A stretch of DNA of 55,820 nucleotides, from assembly GCF_011682075.1 (NCBI RefSeq), contig NZ_VSMK01000111.1:1-55820 (forward strand), in the 5' to 3' direction. A program made the position numbers and the translations under genes. The notes beneath the pieces are model-generated. The model did no database searches and was not told the origin of the DNA. It saw nothing but the letters and a program-made list of their open reading frames with translations. This document shows positions 8,268 to 17,607 of this stretch, in pieces. How positions within the stretch are numbered: the stretch's first letter is position 1; the number at the start of each line of letters is the position of its first letter. The DNA comes from Nitratidesulfovibrio liaohensis (GTDB lineage Bacteria; Desulfobacterota; Desulfovibrionia; Desulfovibrionales; Desulfovibrionaceae).

Positions 8268-9233
8268 TCAGCAATGCTTGCCGCTTGCAATGAAGGCCTC
8301 GATACAGCGATCGCCGCTGGCGATAAGACTCCCCACAACATCCCTGCCTATATGGAAATCTGTCGAGCGAACGCCAAGCGCATCGATCAAGGCCGTACGT
8401 TTCCAATCCGCCTCTGACAGATATGCGCTGTGCATGCTGTCCGTTATAAAACCCAGTATGGATCGCAAATACGTGCGAAAATCCGTTATCTGACCACTGT
8501 CCCGAACAACCCGTTCACTGCCGCTTCGCGTTTCCACCATCAAGCCAAGCGTTTTACGGTTCAGCACAACGGCGTCTTCATCCCGGATTTCCGGATGCAC
8601 CTCGCGCGCGACATCAGGCGCTACATATCTGGCCTTGTCATACAACGAGATCGGGTAATTCCAGACAACGCTGCCGTCCACGAGCAACTCCCCCTTGTGA
8701 TTGCGAACAGCCTTGAAAAACAGGGGAATGCTCATGGAGACGCGCAGCGCCTCATGGATGGGAACTTCGGGTGTCCGTTCCGCGTTGAACAATTCGGGCG
8801 TCTGAATCGACAGATTGGCCCCGATGATGGTGAGTTCCAGGTACCTGCCCGGATTCGCCTCGACCATGCGCTGGTGCTCGGCGAACGTCATGTGCGGGTT
8901 GCCGGTCAATGCCGCGATGTTCGCGCGGGCCCAACGTTCCAGCATCTCGCCCTTGAACCATCCAAAATCGCGCACCAGCCGTTGCAGGTCGCCCCCCACC
9001 CAGCGCGAGGCGTCCATGAACTTGTGGAACGGGGTCCGCAGCAGGATGTCCACCATTTCATCGGGGGAAGCCCCAAGGGCGAGAAAGACGGCAGCCATGG
9101 CTCCCGACGATGTCCCGGCCACCCGGCGCACTCCCCGCAGCAAACCATGCCTGGCAAGAGCCCGCAATGCCCCTGCGTAGGCCACCCCCTTTATGCCTCC
9201 CCCCTTGAATACGACATTGCAGTACAGGGACAT
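8268..9233 (-). CDS. Patatin-like phospholipase
   Basis: Serine lipid acyl hydrolase with a Ser-Asp dyad, 321 aa, cytoplasmic (no signal peptide). The N-terminus has the oxyanion loop FKGGGIKGVAYAGAL (residues 9-23), the nucleophile elbow GTSSG at 40-44 (Ser42), and later the catalytic Asp in LLVDGSVVWNYP. ATG 9233 is preceded by GGGAGGTGGAAAGGCG, a good ribosome site; the frame runs open upstream but without family similarity. It starts 53 bases after prsK on the same strand and is the last gene of the long unit. It may remodel membrane lipids or release fatty acids; a link to the acyltransferase fusion at 49882 is speculation. Confidence 0.85.
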   Translation of the reverse strand: MSLYCNVVFKGGGIKGVAYAGALRALARHGLLRGVRRVAGTSSGAMAAVFLALGASPDEMVDILLRTPFHKFMDASRWVGGDLQRLVRDFGWFKGEMLERWARANIAALTGNPHMTFAEHQRMVEANPGRYLELTIIGANLSIQTPELFNAERTPEVPIHEALRVSMSIPLFFKAVRNHKGELLVDGSVVWNYPISLYDKARYVAPDVAREVHPEIRDEDAVVLNRKTLGLMVETRSGSERVVRDSGQITDFRTYLRSILGFITDSMHSAYLSEADWKRTALIDALGVRSTDFHIGRDVVGSLIASGDRCIEAFIASGKHC

Positions 9234-9286
9234 CGCCTTTCCACCTCCCGCGTCTTGCCCGACAGCGGCATCACCACAGGCCCGCA

Positions 9287-11347
9287 TCACGTCCTGACGT
9301 CCGTAGCCGCATCCCCCGCCGCAGCCGCCTCGAACCGGACGGTAAACGTGGTGCCCTTGCCGGGATGCGACTCCGCACTGATCGTACCGCCATGCGCCTC
9401 GATGATCTTCCGGCAATGATACAGACCGATGCCCATGCCCCGCGCCTTGGTGGTGCGAAACGGCTTGAACAGGCCATCGCGAAGCAGGGCCGGGTCAATG
9501 CCGCCAGCAGAGTCCACCACATGGAAGAAAGGCCTGCCGTCATCACCCACGTGCACGGCCACCCGTTTGTTTCCGCCCGCCTCGATGGCGTTGAGGCACA
9601 GATTGACGAAGACTTTGGCCACCTGCTCGGCATCGACCCGCACCTTCACTCCGGTGCCTATGAACTGTATGTCCGCATTGGGCAGTTGACCGCATGCAGT
9701 CCGGGCCAGTTCCATCAGGTCCACGTCCTCCATCTGCAGATTCTCGCGCCCCGGCAGCCGCGTCAGTTGGGAGATGAGATTGCGCATGTTGGCAACGCTG
9801 TTGGTCAACGTTTCCACAAGATCACGCTGGAAGTCCGGTTCGCTGATGTATTCCCGCGCATTGTCGACCAAAAGCGACAACGCGTAGACCTGGTTCTTGA
9901 GGTCGTGCATGACCAGCGCCGCGAACCGGCCGAGCACCTCCATTTCCCGCGCCACGGCCAGTTCGTCGCCAAGTCGAAAACTGCGGACGCACAAGGCTAT
10001 CTGCCGCCCCATGGCCTCCAGCAGCTCGAAGTCCTCGATGTCGTGTGCCTCATGCGTGTCGATGGGGCGGGCCAACAGCACGATCCCCTCGCTGCCCTCC
10101 ACGGTACGGACCGGCAGCACGACACTTACCCCGGCATTGCACAGCGCCTCGAAGGATTCGGTGGGCACGCTTTCCGCAATGTCGGCAACCGGACACGGGC
10201 CTCCCTCCCGCTCGAACAGCGCGGCAAAGCCGGTGGCGGGCAGCACGGGCAACGGCTCCATCTCGTAGAACACGCCTTCCCTCATGCCACCGGGGTGTTC
10301 AAGGTCGGCCGGAATGAATGCCCCGCCAACGAAGCCGAAGGCGTCGCACAGGCCTATGAGCAGTACGTTGACGAACTCTTTCGTGCCCCGTGCATGCGAC
10401 AGCATGTCCGTGAAATTGATCCACTGCGTTCGGTAGTCGTACTTTTCGTTGTAGAACGTCCGGTGCATCCAGATGCTGAAGCGCCTGCGCAGGTGGTCGG
10501 ACAGCAGGGTGAGCAGGACAGCCAGGCTGATGACGAAGGCGATGGCAAGAGCGAAATGCCGCTCGAAATCCGGTCCCATCAGCCGCATTCCTTCGCGCAG
10601 CACCCCCAGCCCCAAAAGGTAACCGCCAGCGATGACGGCGACAACCGATCGGAATGCCAACCTGCGGGCGATGTATACCCTGTCGCTTCCGCGGCGCGCC
10701 TCGGAATACAGGAAAAGCCCGAACCCGAGCACAACGGCACTGTTGCGCAACCCCGTGTAGCCGAAATCCAGGGTGCGCACGACCAGCCCCTGTCCGTATT
10801 GCAGGCACAAGGCGGCCAATACGACACCCGCACCAACCAGCGCGAGCTTGATGCGCCAGCGTTCGCTGTGCCGGCTGCTGCGCAAGGTGCTTTCCAGAAT
10901 GCCTGCGGACAGCAACAGGCAAAGCAGGAGTTGCAGATAGAAGAAGAAAGCGTGCGGTTCGAGATAGAACACCCGGTCCGCCGTGAAGTCGGCAAGATAG
11001 AACAAATCCCCCGGGCTCATGAACAGGGCCATGAACAGGGGGGAAAGAGCCAGGGCAAGCAAGAACTTGCCGCTGCGGGGCAGCATGCGCCACGAGCATT
11101 CCCGTCCGTAGCACAATGCGAAGACGGTCCACGCCGGCGCAAGCAGGGCCTGCAACAGCAGCACCAGCGTCAGGAGCCAGTCCGGCACGTCGCTCGCCAC
11201 GGCAAGGTGGCTTTCACACACCACCAGCGCCGCAGTGACCACCGGTGCCGCAACCCGACAAAAGGCCACCCGGCCCGCCTCGCAAACAGCGCGGCCCGTG
11301 ATCACCACCGCCAGCACCAGCGCGATTCCCGCCAGAGCAATTACCAT
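9287..11347 (-). CDS. prsK: PEP-CTERM system sensor histidine kinase PrsK
   Basis: Membrane sensor kinase, 686 aa, matching the PrsK type always found with exosortase loci. About eight N-terminal hydrophobic segments (to about residue 310) are followed by a GAF-like region and the kinase core: phospho-acceptor HDLKNQ with His near 481, N-box NLCLNAIEAG near 583, G1 box DSAGGID and G2 box GMGIGLYHC near 637. It should phosphorylate PrsR, encoded 11 kb upstream in the same unit. ATG 11347 follows an AGAGGGCGAG ribosome site; the longer frame is not needed. The gap before it (138 bases) is the largest in the unit and could hold an internal promoter, but I see only a poor sigma-54 match there. 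Confidence 0.9.
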   Translation of the reverse strand: MVIALAGIALVLAVVITGRAVCEAGRVAFCRVAAPVVTAALVVCESHLAVASDVPDWLLTLVLLLQALLAPAWTVFALCYGRECSWRMLPRSGKFLLALALSPLFMALFMSPGDLFYLADFTADRVFYLEPHAFFFYLQLLLCLLLSAGILESTLRSSRHSERWRIKLALVGAGVVLAALCLQYGQGLVVRTLDFGYTGLRNSAVVLGFGLFLYSEARRGSDRVYIARRLAFRSVVAVIAGGYLLGLGVLREGMRLMGPDFERHFALAIAFVISLAVLLTLLSDHLRRRFSIWMHRTFYNEKYDYRTQWINFTDMLSHARGTKEFVNVLLIGLCDAFGFVGGAFIPADLEHPGGMREGVFYEMEPLPVLPATGFAALFEREGGPCPVADIAESVPTESFEALCNAGVSVVLPVRTVEGSEGIVLLARPIDTHEAHDIEDFELLEAMGRQIALCVRSFRLGDELAVAREMEVLGRFAALVMHDLKNQVYALSLLVDNAREYISEPDFQRDLVETLTNSVANMRNLISQLTRLPGRENLQMEDVDLMELARTACGQLPNADIQFIGTGVKVRVDAEQVAKVFVNLCLNAIEAGGNKRVAVHVGDDGRPFFHVVDSAGGIDPALLRDGLFKPFRTTKARGMGIGLYHCRKIIEAHGGTISAESHPGKGTTFTVRFEAAAAGDAATDVRT

Positions 11348-11485
11348 GCTCGCCCTCTTTATCCTGGCCGAAGCACCATCCGGACAGCAGCCCCACTTCC
11401 GGAGCACGTTCCGCTCTCCGCCGCACCGCAGTACCGCAAGCCCGGGGCCTGCACCGACGCCGTGAAATCTCCGCCGGGCACCATT

Positions 11486-12781
11486 TCAGTCCGACGCGCG
11501 CCCACCGGCCACTGGCGCGGCCATCCGGTCATCGCCACGTGCAACGCTGAACGAGAGTCCGGGATACGCCGTTCCTCCGGCTTGCCTGCAGAATCCCTCC
11601 ACCCGTTCCAGGGCCGCAGCGTCTCCGGTTGTCACAAGAACCCGGACCTCGCCGGGTGCCCATTGCCGCAGCCGTACGTCCGCTCCGCCGCACAACCTGG
11701 CGACCTGCGAAACAAAATCGCCGCCAGGCAGATACCGCCCCTCCGCCGTCAGGAACCATGTTTCCGCCGCGCACACCATGCGCATCAGCGGGAAGCCCCG
11801 CCCACACCCGCAATCCCCGTCGACCGGCACGGCGCGGTCTCCCGTGGCGAAACGGATCACCGGCATCGCCTTGTTATTGATGTCCGTGACAAGCACGCAA
11901 GGAGCACCGCACCACGGGTCCGGATCGAATTCCACGTACGCGGAATGCGCCAGCAGATGCAGGTTGCCCTCCATGCACTCCATGGCGATGCATGGAACTT
12001 CGGAACACCCGTACAGGTCGTGCACGACGCAGCCGAAGGATGCCTCGATGCGTTGGCGCTGCTCCGCGCTTGCCCTTCCTCCCGGGGTGACCGCTCCGCG
12101 CACGTTGCCCAGGCGGATTCCGGCCTTGTCCAGGTAGTCGGCCATGTCGGACATCACCCACGCATTGCCGAGCAGATAGGACTTGCCGCAACGGCGTATG
12201 GCGCGCACCCACTTGGCCATATCTTCCGGCCTGTGCGTGCGCACGTCTACCGAAAGGGTACCGGCCAACCATTCACGCACCCCTGGCTGCACCAGGTTGC
12301 CCGCCTCCGCGCCCGAAGCAGTGTACAGTCTGACCACCATGTCAGCCAGGGTCCACCCCGCGAACGTAAGGCAAAGCAGCCAGTTGGCTTGTGTTTCATC
12401 GCGGGCCGCCTTGTCGCGCGGCACCTGCGTCGGAACACATCCCTCGGCCATGCCACGCAGTGCGGCAACCACCTTGCGCGGCATGGCCGAGGAAACAAGG
12501 TCTGCCTTGCGTTCCCGTATCACTTCCCGCGTCAGCACGGGCAGCTTGCCGTATTCCGCAAAGCTGCGCACGTGTTCCGGCCGCAGGCCCAATTCGTCCA
12601 TGGCGTTCCTGTAATAGGGAACCGTTTCATACGCGTGCTTCAGAAAGGTTGCCGCAAGCCAGAACTGCCTGTGCCGCAGTTCATCGTGCGGCAGGCGTTC
12701 CAGCGCCAGATGTTCGCGCATCCGCGCGTGGCACCCGTTGTTGCTCAACTTGTGAAGCATCATGCGCGCATAGCCGATCAT
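11486..12781 (-). CDS. CapK/PaaK-like adenylate-forming enzyme homologue
   Basis: Protein of 431 aa resembling the PaaK/CapK branch of acyl-adenylate-forming enzymes, which activate a carboxylate with ATP. Recognisable parts: YYRNAMDELGLRPEHVRSF and LPVLTREVIR near the N-terminus, HDLYGCSEVPCIAMECMEG in the middle, and TDINNKAMPVIRFATGD with the hinge region after it. The usual serine/glycine-rich phosphate loop (SSGTTGxP type) is not seen where expected; that stretch reads ALRGMAEGCVPTQVPRD. So it may not adenylate in the normal way. ATG 12781 has GGAGG 7 bases upstream. It sits among amide-forming and acyl-transfer genes, which suggests tailoring of the polysaccharide or a linked molecule. 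Confidence 0.7.
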   Translation of the reverse strand: MIGYARMMLHKLSNNGCHARMREHLALERLPHDELRHRQFWLAATFLKHAYETVPYYRNAMDELGLRPEHVRSFAEYGKLPVLTREVIRERKADLVSSAMPRKVVAALRGMAEGCVPTQVPRDKAARDETQANWLLCLTFAGWTLADMVVRLYTASGAEAGNLVQPGVREWLAGTLSVDVRTHRPEDMAKWVRAIRRCGKSYLLGNAWVMSDMADYLDKAGIRLGNVRGAVTPGGRASAEQRQRIEASFGCVVHDLYGCSEVPCIAMECMEGNLHLLAHSAYVEFDPDPWCGAPCVLVTDINNKAMPVIRFATGDRAVPVDGDCGCGRGFPLMRMVCAAETWFLTAEGRYLPGGDFVSQVARLCGGADVRLRQWAPGEVRVLVTTGDAAALERVEGFCRQAGGTAYPGLSFSVARGDDRMAAPVAGGRASD

Positions 12782-12844
12782 GCCGCCGCCTCCAGTCGCG
12801 GGCATGCGCCCCGCTCGCTGGCCCTGCCGTCCATTATCGCGGCC

Positions 12845-13843
12845 TCATACCCTGCCAAGCCGCCGCTTGAGCCACGGATAGGCCCCCCGCATGAGCCTGG
12901 CCAAACGGGAAGGAGCCGCCTCGATGCACCAGTACTCATGCAGCATGCCGCCGAAACTCTGCTTGAACTTCGCGATTCTCGGAATGTCCGACCCCACGAA
13001 GTCGTACCTGTTCACGCCCCTCGCCATGGCAAGCCGGATGGCCTCCCATTGCAGGATGTTGTTGGGCGAAACCCGCCCTGCGTCGGACACCGAAGCGCCG
13101 CTTATGTAGTACGCGTCGTGCGGGTCCATGACGAACAGCGCCCCGGCTATGTCCCTTCCTTCGTGAACCGCCATCAGCCCGATGATTTCGCGCCCCCCGA
13201 ACATGCTCCACATTTCGCGGTAGAATGGCCGGGCATTGGGCGAGGCAAGGCCCTGCCTTGCGTAGACGCCCTCCAGCATGTCCACGTACCTGTCGATGAA
13301 CCCGTCGTCGGCAGCCTCGCCCACGGTGACGCCATCCTTCAGGGCCTTGCGCACCGCCGTCCGGCAACGTCCTTCCATGCCTTCCCAGAGGGCGTCCTCA
13401 CCCAGGGTCAAATCGAGGACATGGGTGGTTTTCCGCTGCACGCTGGCCAGGGCCGGATCGATATCGGGCAAGGGAACCCCCACCCGGGTGAACATGCGCA
13501 AAAAGTCCATGCCCCCGTTGCGGGCATGGGAGAGCAGTGTCGACCACAGCTCCCTGTCGGGCACGTCCGCGCGGACCAGCGGCCCGAGATACGGCGTATC
13601 GGTGACCACGTAGGGCGACGAGAATACCCTGGCCACCACGTAATTGCGGCTGAAAACCGGAAAGATGCCCGCAACTCCCCGCGTGTCCTCGATCAGGTAC
13701 ATGTCCAGCCGGGCGGCCTGATGCCGGGCCAGCAGGTTCAGCCATGGCCGTGAATGAAACAGGGGGCAGGCGGGATGTTCCTCGCGGAAGCGATCCCATT
13801 CCCCGTAACGCTCCGGTCCGCATGGCACCATGCGCAGGCTCAT
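12845..13843 (-). CDS. FemAB/GNAT-like acyltransferase
   Basis: Soluble 332-aa protein of the FemAB/GNAT fold, which transfers aminoacyl or acyl groups to amines. The pattern FRKxxRxG-like region appears as CRTAVRKALKDGVTV, followed by the second GNAT half: GLMAVHEGRDIAGALFVMD, YYISGAS, SPNNILQWEAIRLAMARGVNRYDFVG and KFKQSFGG, all typical of exosortase-locus FemAB proteins. ATG 13843 overlaps the stop of the upstream decarboxylase gene (ATGA) and has GGAGG 7 bases before it. It is a paralogue in type of the gene at 36824. Substrate is probably an amino sugar or amide on the polysaccharide, by analogy only. Confidence 0.8.
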   Translation of the reverse strand: MSLRMVPCGPERYGEWDRFREEHPACPLFHSRPWLNLLARHQAARLDMYLIEDTRGVAGIFPVFSRNYVVARVFSSPYVVTDTPYLGPLVRADVPDRELWSTLLSHARNGGMDFLRMFTRVGVPLPDIDPALASVQRKTTHVLDLTLGEDALWEGMEGRCRTAVRKALKDGVTVGEAADDGFIDRYVDMLEGVYARQGLASPNARPFYREMWSMFGGREIIGLMAVHEGRDIAGALFVMDPHDAYYISGASVSDAGRVSPNNILQWEAIRLAMARGVNRYDFVGSDIPRIAKFKQSFGGMLHEYWCIEAAPSRLARLMRGAYPWLKRRLGRV

Positions 13844-15264
13844 CGCTCGCCTCCGTCCCAGGTCACGTCCGCCAGAGCGACATCGTCCATCCCGACGAGA
13901 TGCCGGAAGTCCTCGCGCCGGCGCAGCACCCGTGCCGTTCCTTCCTCCACGGCAACCACCGCAGCCCGGGGAAAGGCGAAATTCATGGCGTAGGACGAAA
14001 AGTAGGCCCCCGCATCCATCACCGCCAGCACGTCGCCGGAGGCCAGTTCGGGCAGCAACTTGCCCCTGTAGAGCCAGTCCGATCTCGTGCAGACCCTGCC
14101 GGTGACCGTATACGGGCGTGACGGCGGCCTGCGCAGGTCGCTGGCCAGAAACGCCTCGTGCCATTCGAAGTCGCAGGGAAATGCCTGTGACAGCCTGCCA
14201 GCGTCGGTTATGGCAAAGGGCTCCGCCCCCGGTCGTTCCTTCACGGCCTTGACCTGCGTCAGCAGCAATTCGGCCTTGCTGGTAAGCAGCCTGCCCGGTT
14301 CGATGCAGACGCCGGGCACCGGCAGGTCATTTTGGGTGCAGAAGGCCCGCAACGTGTCCGCCAGGTCGCGCAGGTAAAGGCGAAAATCCTGGAACGGGTC
14401 AATCCACGCCGCCCCCGGCTGCACGCCAAACAGGCGATACAGGCCGTATTCCACTCCAGACATGTTCTTGCTCGTCTCCACGCCGAAGCCCCCGCCCACG
14501 TCAAGCAGGCGGATCCGCACCCCGTGCTCCCTGGCCAGCCACGACATCACGTCCAGCGCACGAGACAGGCAGCGGGTGTGATAGCCGCTGTGCCTGGCGT
14601 TGCTGGTGACGTTGAAATGCAGGGCCATCAGGTCCGCATGGTCGGGCGCATCAAGGCAGTTGCGCACCACGTGGGCAAGGTCGCCTCCTTCGGGATCAAG
14701 GCCGAACTGGGCGCTGCGGTTAAGGGCAAGGCGCAGCCCCACCCGCGCAGTGCGGCGCTGTTCGCGGGCTTCGGCAAGCACCACGTCGATCTCGTCCCGG
14801 CTGTCTATGTTGACGAGCGTCCCCCGCGCCACGGCCCTGGCAATGCTTTCGCGCGACTTGTCCACGCCGTTGTAGACCACCTGCCCGCCGTCCACGCCCA
14901 GACTTTCGGACAGCCAGTACTCGTAGGGAGAAATGACCTCGGCCCCAACCCCGGCGTCGTGGAGCATGCGCAGGATGCCGGGAATGCAGTTGGTCTTGTA
15001 CGAATAGGTCAGCATGGCACCGGGCAGCACCTCGTTCAGCACGGCCTGCACGTCCTGCACCCGCCGCAGCAGGGCCGCCGCATCGACCACAAGAAGAGGA
15101 GTGCCGTAATCACGCGCAAGCTGCGTGCACGGCATGCCGCCGACGGCCAGCACACCTCCCTCGTCCGTGACACCCCACAAGGACAACGGGGGCTTGCCCT
15201 GACGTTTCTGCCGCAAGCAGGAAAAATGCCGCAGCACGCCGCCGATGCCACCAAGAACCGACAT
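13840..15264 (-). CDS. PLP-dependent decarboxylase (LysA/Orn-DC fold type III), exosortase-associated
   Basis: Cytoplasmic 474-aa enzyme of the alanine-racemase/diaminopimelate decarboxylase fold. The PLP lysine is in LTYSYKTN (Lys90); HFNVTSN, LLDVGGGFGV and CIEPGRLL (substrate and phosphate sites) follow, and the second domain ends with MDAGAYFSSYAMNF. A decarboxylase of this group is regularly found in exosortase-A loci near adenylate-forming and acyl carrier genes. It probably makes a (di)amine or amino acid used in decoration. ATG 15264 has GGGGGGAG in front; ATGs 6 and 30 bases earlier are less well placed. It overlaps the next gene by ATGA. Confidence 0.85.
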   Translation of the reverse strand: MSVLGGIGGVLRHFSCLRQKRQGKPPLSLWGVTDEGGVLAVGGMPCTQLARDYGTPLLVVDAAALLRRVQDVQAVLNEVLPGAMLTYSYKTNCIPGILRMLHDAGVGAEVISPYEYWLSESLGVDGGQVVYNGVDKSRESIARAVARGTLVNIDSRDEIDVVLAEAREQRRTARVGLRLALNRSAQFGLDPEGGDLAHVVRNCLDAPDHADLMALHFNVTSNARHSGYHTRCLSRALDVMSWLAREHGVRIRLLDVGGGFGVETSKNMSGVEYGLYRLFGVQPGAAWIDPFQDFRLYLRDLADTLRAFCTQNDLPVPGVCIEPGRLLTSKAELLLTQVKAVKERPGAEPFAITDAGRLSQAFPCDFEWHEAFLASDLRRPPSRPYTVTGRVCTRSDWLYRGKLLPELASGDVLAVMDAGAYFSSYAMNFAFPRAAVVAVEEGTARVLRRREDFRHLVGMDDVALADVTWDGGER

Positions 15265-15283
15265 ATCCATCTCCCCCCTTGCT

Positions 15284-16444
15284 TCAGGCGGCATTCCCGC
15301 GCCACGCGGTCAGTCGCACCATGATGTTGCGCAACACGTGGCGCACGGGCCACACGAAAAACGGCAACGGATCATGCGCATCCCAGTCGTCGCAGGCGGC
15401 GATGCCCCTCCCCGCCAGCCCGCCGCCACGGGCGAACATCCGCCGCAGCACCAGGGCAGGATCGCCCCGCAACGCCCGGCTGAGCCATGCGGTGGTCACC
15501 CCGACGGCAGTGGGTTCCACGTCCGCGCATTCCTCTCCGAGCGCCAGCATGCAATGCAGGGAGGGGAAATCTATGCCCCGCGCCGTGCTCTGGATCAGCG
15601 AATTCCAGTAGCGCGCATTGATGTCTATCAGGTAGGGCGCGCCCGTTGCGGGATCGACGATGAAATCCGCCTGGCACGGCCCCGACCACCGCACATGCTC
15701 CAGCAGCCCGCGCAGGGACTCTACGGCGGCGTCGCACCGAACCGTCTCCCGTACCGTGGATTGCCCATGCCTGCTCGGATACGACGTGACGATGCGGAAG
15801 GTGTCGCTGGCGTACACCCTGCCGGCATCGCACAGCATGGCCACGCACACGACGTCGCCCGCCATCCTGCGTTGCACGAAATAGTCCGCGCGCGTCTGTT
15901 CCGGCATGTCCGCGATCAGCGCTGCCAAGGCCTGCGCGTCGTCGCACTCGTGCATGCCATACCCGCCCCACCCCCATACCGGCTTGGCAAGGCACGGGCA
16001 GGGAAAGGCAGCCAGCGCCGCCGGGTCGTCCGCAAGGTCCGCCACCGCCCGGTATTCGGGCACCAGCACGCCCGCCTCGCGCGCCACCCCGTAGGTGCGA
16101 TACTTGTCCGCAAAGATGGCCAGCGTATCGGCGGCGCCCAGCAGCAGCCGCACATCGGAACCCAGGCGATGGCGGTGCCGCGCAATGACCGCCGCCTCGC
16201 CCAGTACCGGAAGCAGCACGGAAACCCGGTTTTCCTCGCAAATGCGCCGCAGGTCGTCGATGAACCCGTCTTCGTCCCGGGTGGGGTCCGCATGAACAAA
16301 AGTACGGCGCACGTACCTGGAATAGGCGCAGATGGGCCACTCCGCGGCGGCGGCCACCAGCACCTCGAATCCCCGGCGGTGCAGGGCCCGGCAGATGACG
16401 CGGGCAAGCATCGTGTCCGCGGCAAGGACAAGGATGACGTTCAT
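15284..16444 (-). CDS. ATP-grasp carboxylate-amine ligase (copy 1)
   Basis: 386-aa ATP-grasp enzyme, expected to join a carboxylate to an amine through an acyl-phosphate. A Rossmann-like start (MNVILVLAADTMLARVICRAL) leads to the pre-ATP-grasp domain (GFIDDLRRICEENRVSVLLP), then the nucleotide-binding part (CLAKPVWGWGGYGMHE; FVQRRMAGDVVCVAML) and the metal site QADFIVDPATGAPYLIDINARYW. It is clearly related to the gene at 18671 (same GFIDDL, VLxPVLxE, ARHRxRL and CxADFIV stretches), so the two look like an old duplication. ATG 16444 overlaps the stop of the upstream acetyltransferase gene (ATGA). Confidence 0.8.
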   Translation of the reverse strand: MNVILVLAADTMLARVICRALHRRGFEVLVAAAAEWPICAYSRYVRRTFVHADPTRDEDGFIDDLRRICEENRVSVLLPVLGEAAVIARHRHRLGSDVRLLLGAADTLAIFADKYRTYGVAREAGVLVPEYRAVADLADDPAALAAFPCPCLAKPVWGWGGYGMHECDDAQALAALIADMPEQTRADYFVQRRMAGDVVCVAMLCDAGRVYASDTFRIVTSYPSRHGQSTVRETVRCDAAVESLRGLLEHVRWSGPCQADFIVDPATGAPYLIDINARYWNSLIQSTARGIDFPSLHCMLALGEECADVEPTAVGVTTAWLSRALRGDPALVLRRMFARGGGLAGRGIAACDDWDAHDPLPFFVWPVRHVLRNIMVRLTAWRGNAA

Positions 16445-17607
16445 GCCGGTGCTCCTCCGCTCATCCGGTACCCACCGGCCCGCCAAAGACCGATCCGTGA
16501 GCACACGGGATAGAGGGCCACGAACACCAGGACGGAAAACGCGACCACGCCCATAGCGCTGAACGATGCACCCCGGATCGGCTCGGGCATGAGCGCCAGC
16601 ACCGCCGCCAGCCCCCTGATGCAGATGATGTGCAGCACGTAATAGGCAAGCGGAGCCCTGCCTGGCACGCAGAGCAACTCCAAACGCCGCCCGCGTTCGA
16701 ACCAGGCCAGCAACAGCCACATGACGCCCAGCGTGAGAAGAGTAAACTGCAATGTTGGCGGATACTTTCCTACATTCACGAAAGACGCCATCGTTCGCCA
16801 CCCCGTGGATTGGGCCATGAAGGATGTGGGGTCGCCATACCCGCCCGAAAGCCGCAGCAGCGCGAACAGCGCAAGACATCCCGCGCCCAGGGCCGAAAGC
16901 AGGCGGCGCCGCCGCTCCACCTCCATCCGGAACACCCCGCCGCACAGGTAGCCCAGCCACATCAGCCCGAACCAGGGCAGTACGGTGTACAAAGCGTATA
17001 CCGCGCCGACGCCGGGCACTTCGAAGTATGTCCGCACGAACGCAAGCCGCCACAACACCGAGGCCATCTCCCCTTCGGGAATGTACCCCCGCAACGCGTC
17101 GTGTCCGGCCACCAGCAGCAACGCCAGGCACCATGACAACGCCCGGGGCAGCCGCACGACGAGGGCCAGCAGCAGCATGGAGCAACCGATGGCCCACAGC
17201 ACGCCGAGCACCAGCAGCCTGGCGGATGAAAATGGCGCGTGCAGCCCGAGTGCCATGTTGATTCCGAGGATCATGGCGCCCCGCGTCAGCAGGTAACGCC
17301 CGACGGAACGCTCTCGGCCATGGCGCAGCATCCAGAAGTTCACGGATGTCCCGGCAAGGAAAACGAAGGTCGGAGCGCACAGGTGGGTCACCCAGCGCAT
17401 CAGGAAGAACGTCGGGGTGGTCGTTTCGAGTTCCAGCGGATTTGCGGGAAGGACGGAAGCGTCACGCCACAGCCTCTGCGCCACGGCGGTAAAGTCTCCC
17501 CGCACATGGTCGAGCGTCATGAGCAGCATGACCAGCCCCCGCATGGCGTCGATGGAGGCGAGCCGCCCTCCAGACCGGCGCGGTGACGCAGCAGTGTCCG
17601 CCATCAT
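16441..17607 (-). CDS. Integral membrane acetyltransferase (DUF1624 / HGSNAT-like)
   Basis: Polytopic inner-membrane protein, 388 aa, about ten hydrophobic segments. The start RLASIDAMRGLVMLLMTLDHVRGDF is the hallmark of the DUF1624/heparan-alpha-glucosaminide N-acetyltransferase group, which moves acetyl groups across the membrane to amino sugars. This would fit acetylation of the exopolysaccharide in the periplasm. ATG 17607 overlaps the stop of the upstream gene (ATGA) and has GGGGAGGG before it. Overlaps the following ATP-grasp gene in the same way. Confidence 0.8.
   Translation of the reverse strand: MMADTAASPRRSGGRLASIDAMRGLVMLLMTLDHVRGDFTAVAQRLWRDASVLPANPLELETTTPTFFLMRWVTHLCAPTFVFLAGTSVNFWMLRHGRERSVGRYLLTRGAMILGINMALGLHAPFSSARLLVLGVLWAIGCSMLLLALVVRLPRALSWCLALLLVAGHDALRGYIPEGEMASVLWRLAFVRTYFEVPGVGAVYALYTVLPWFGLMWLGYLCGGVFRMEVERRRRLLSALGAGCLALFALLRLSGGYGDPTSFMAQSTGWRTMASFVNVGKYPPTLQFTLLTLGVMWLLLAWFERGRRLELLCVPGRAPLAYYVLHIICIRGLAAVLALMPEPIRGASFSAMGVVAFSVLVFVALYPVCSRIGLWRAGGYRMSGGAPA

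Noticed and set aside
11435-11450. Possible sigma-54 promoter before prsK (minus strand, AGGCCCCGGGCTTGCG)
   Set aside because: Three mismatches at important positions including the first T of -24, in very GC-rich DNA where such matches occur by chance.
9365-13753. A 1,462-codon open frame on the plus strand
   Set aside because: It lies antisense to prsK, the CapK-like gene and the FemAB gene, all with clear family motifs. Its translation is rich in His, Arg, Pro and Gln without domains; an artefact of GC-rich codon bias.
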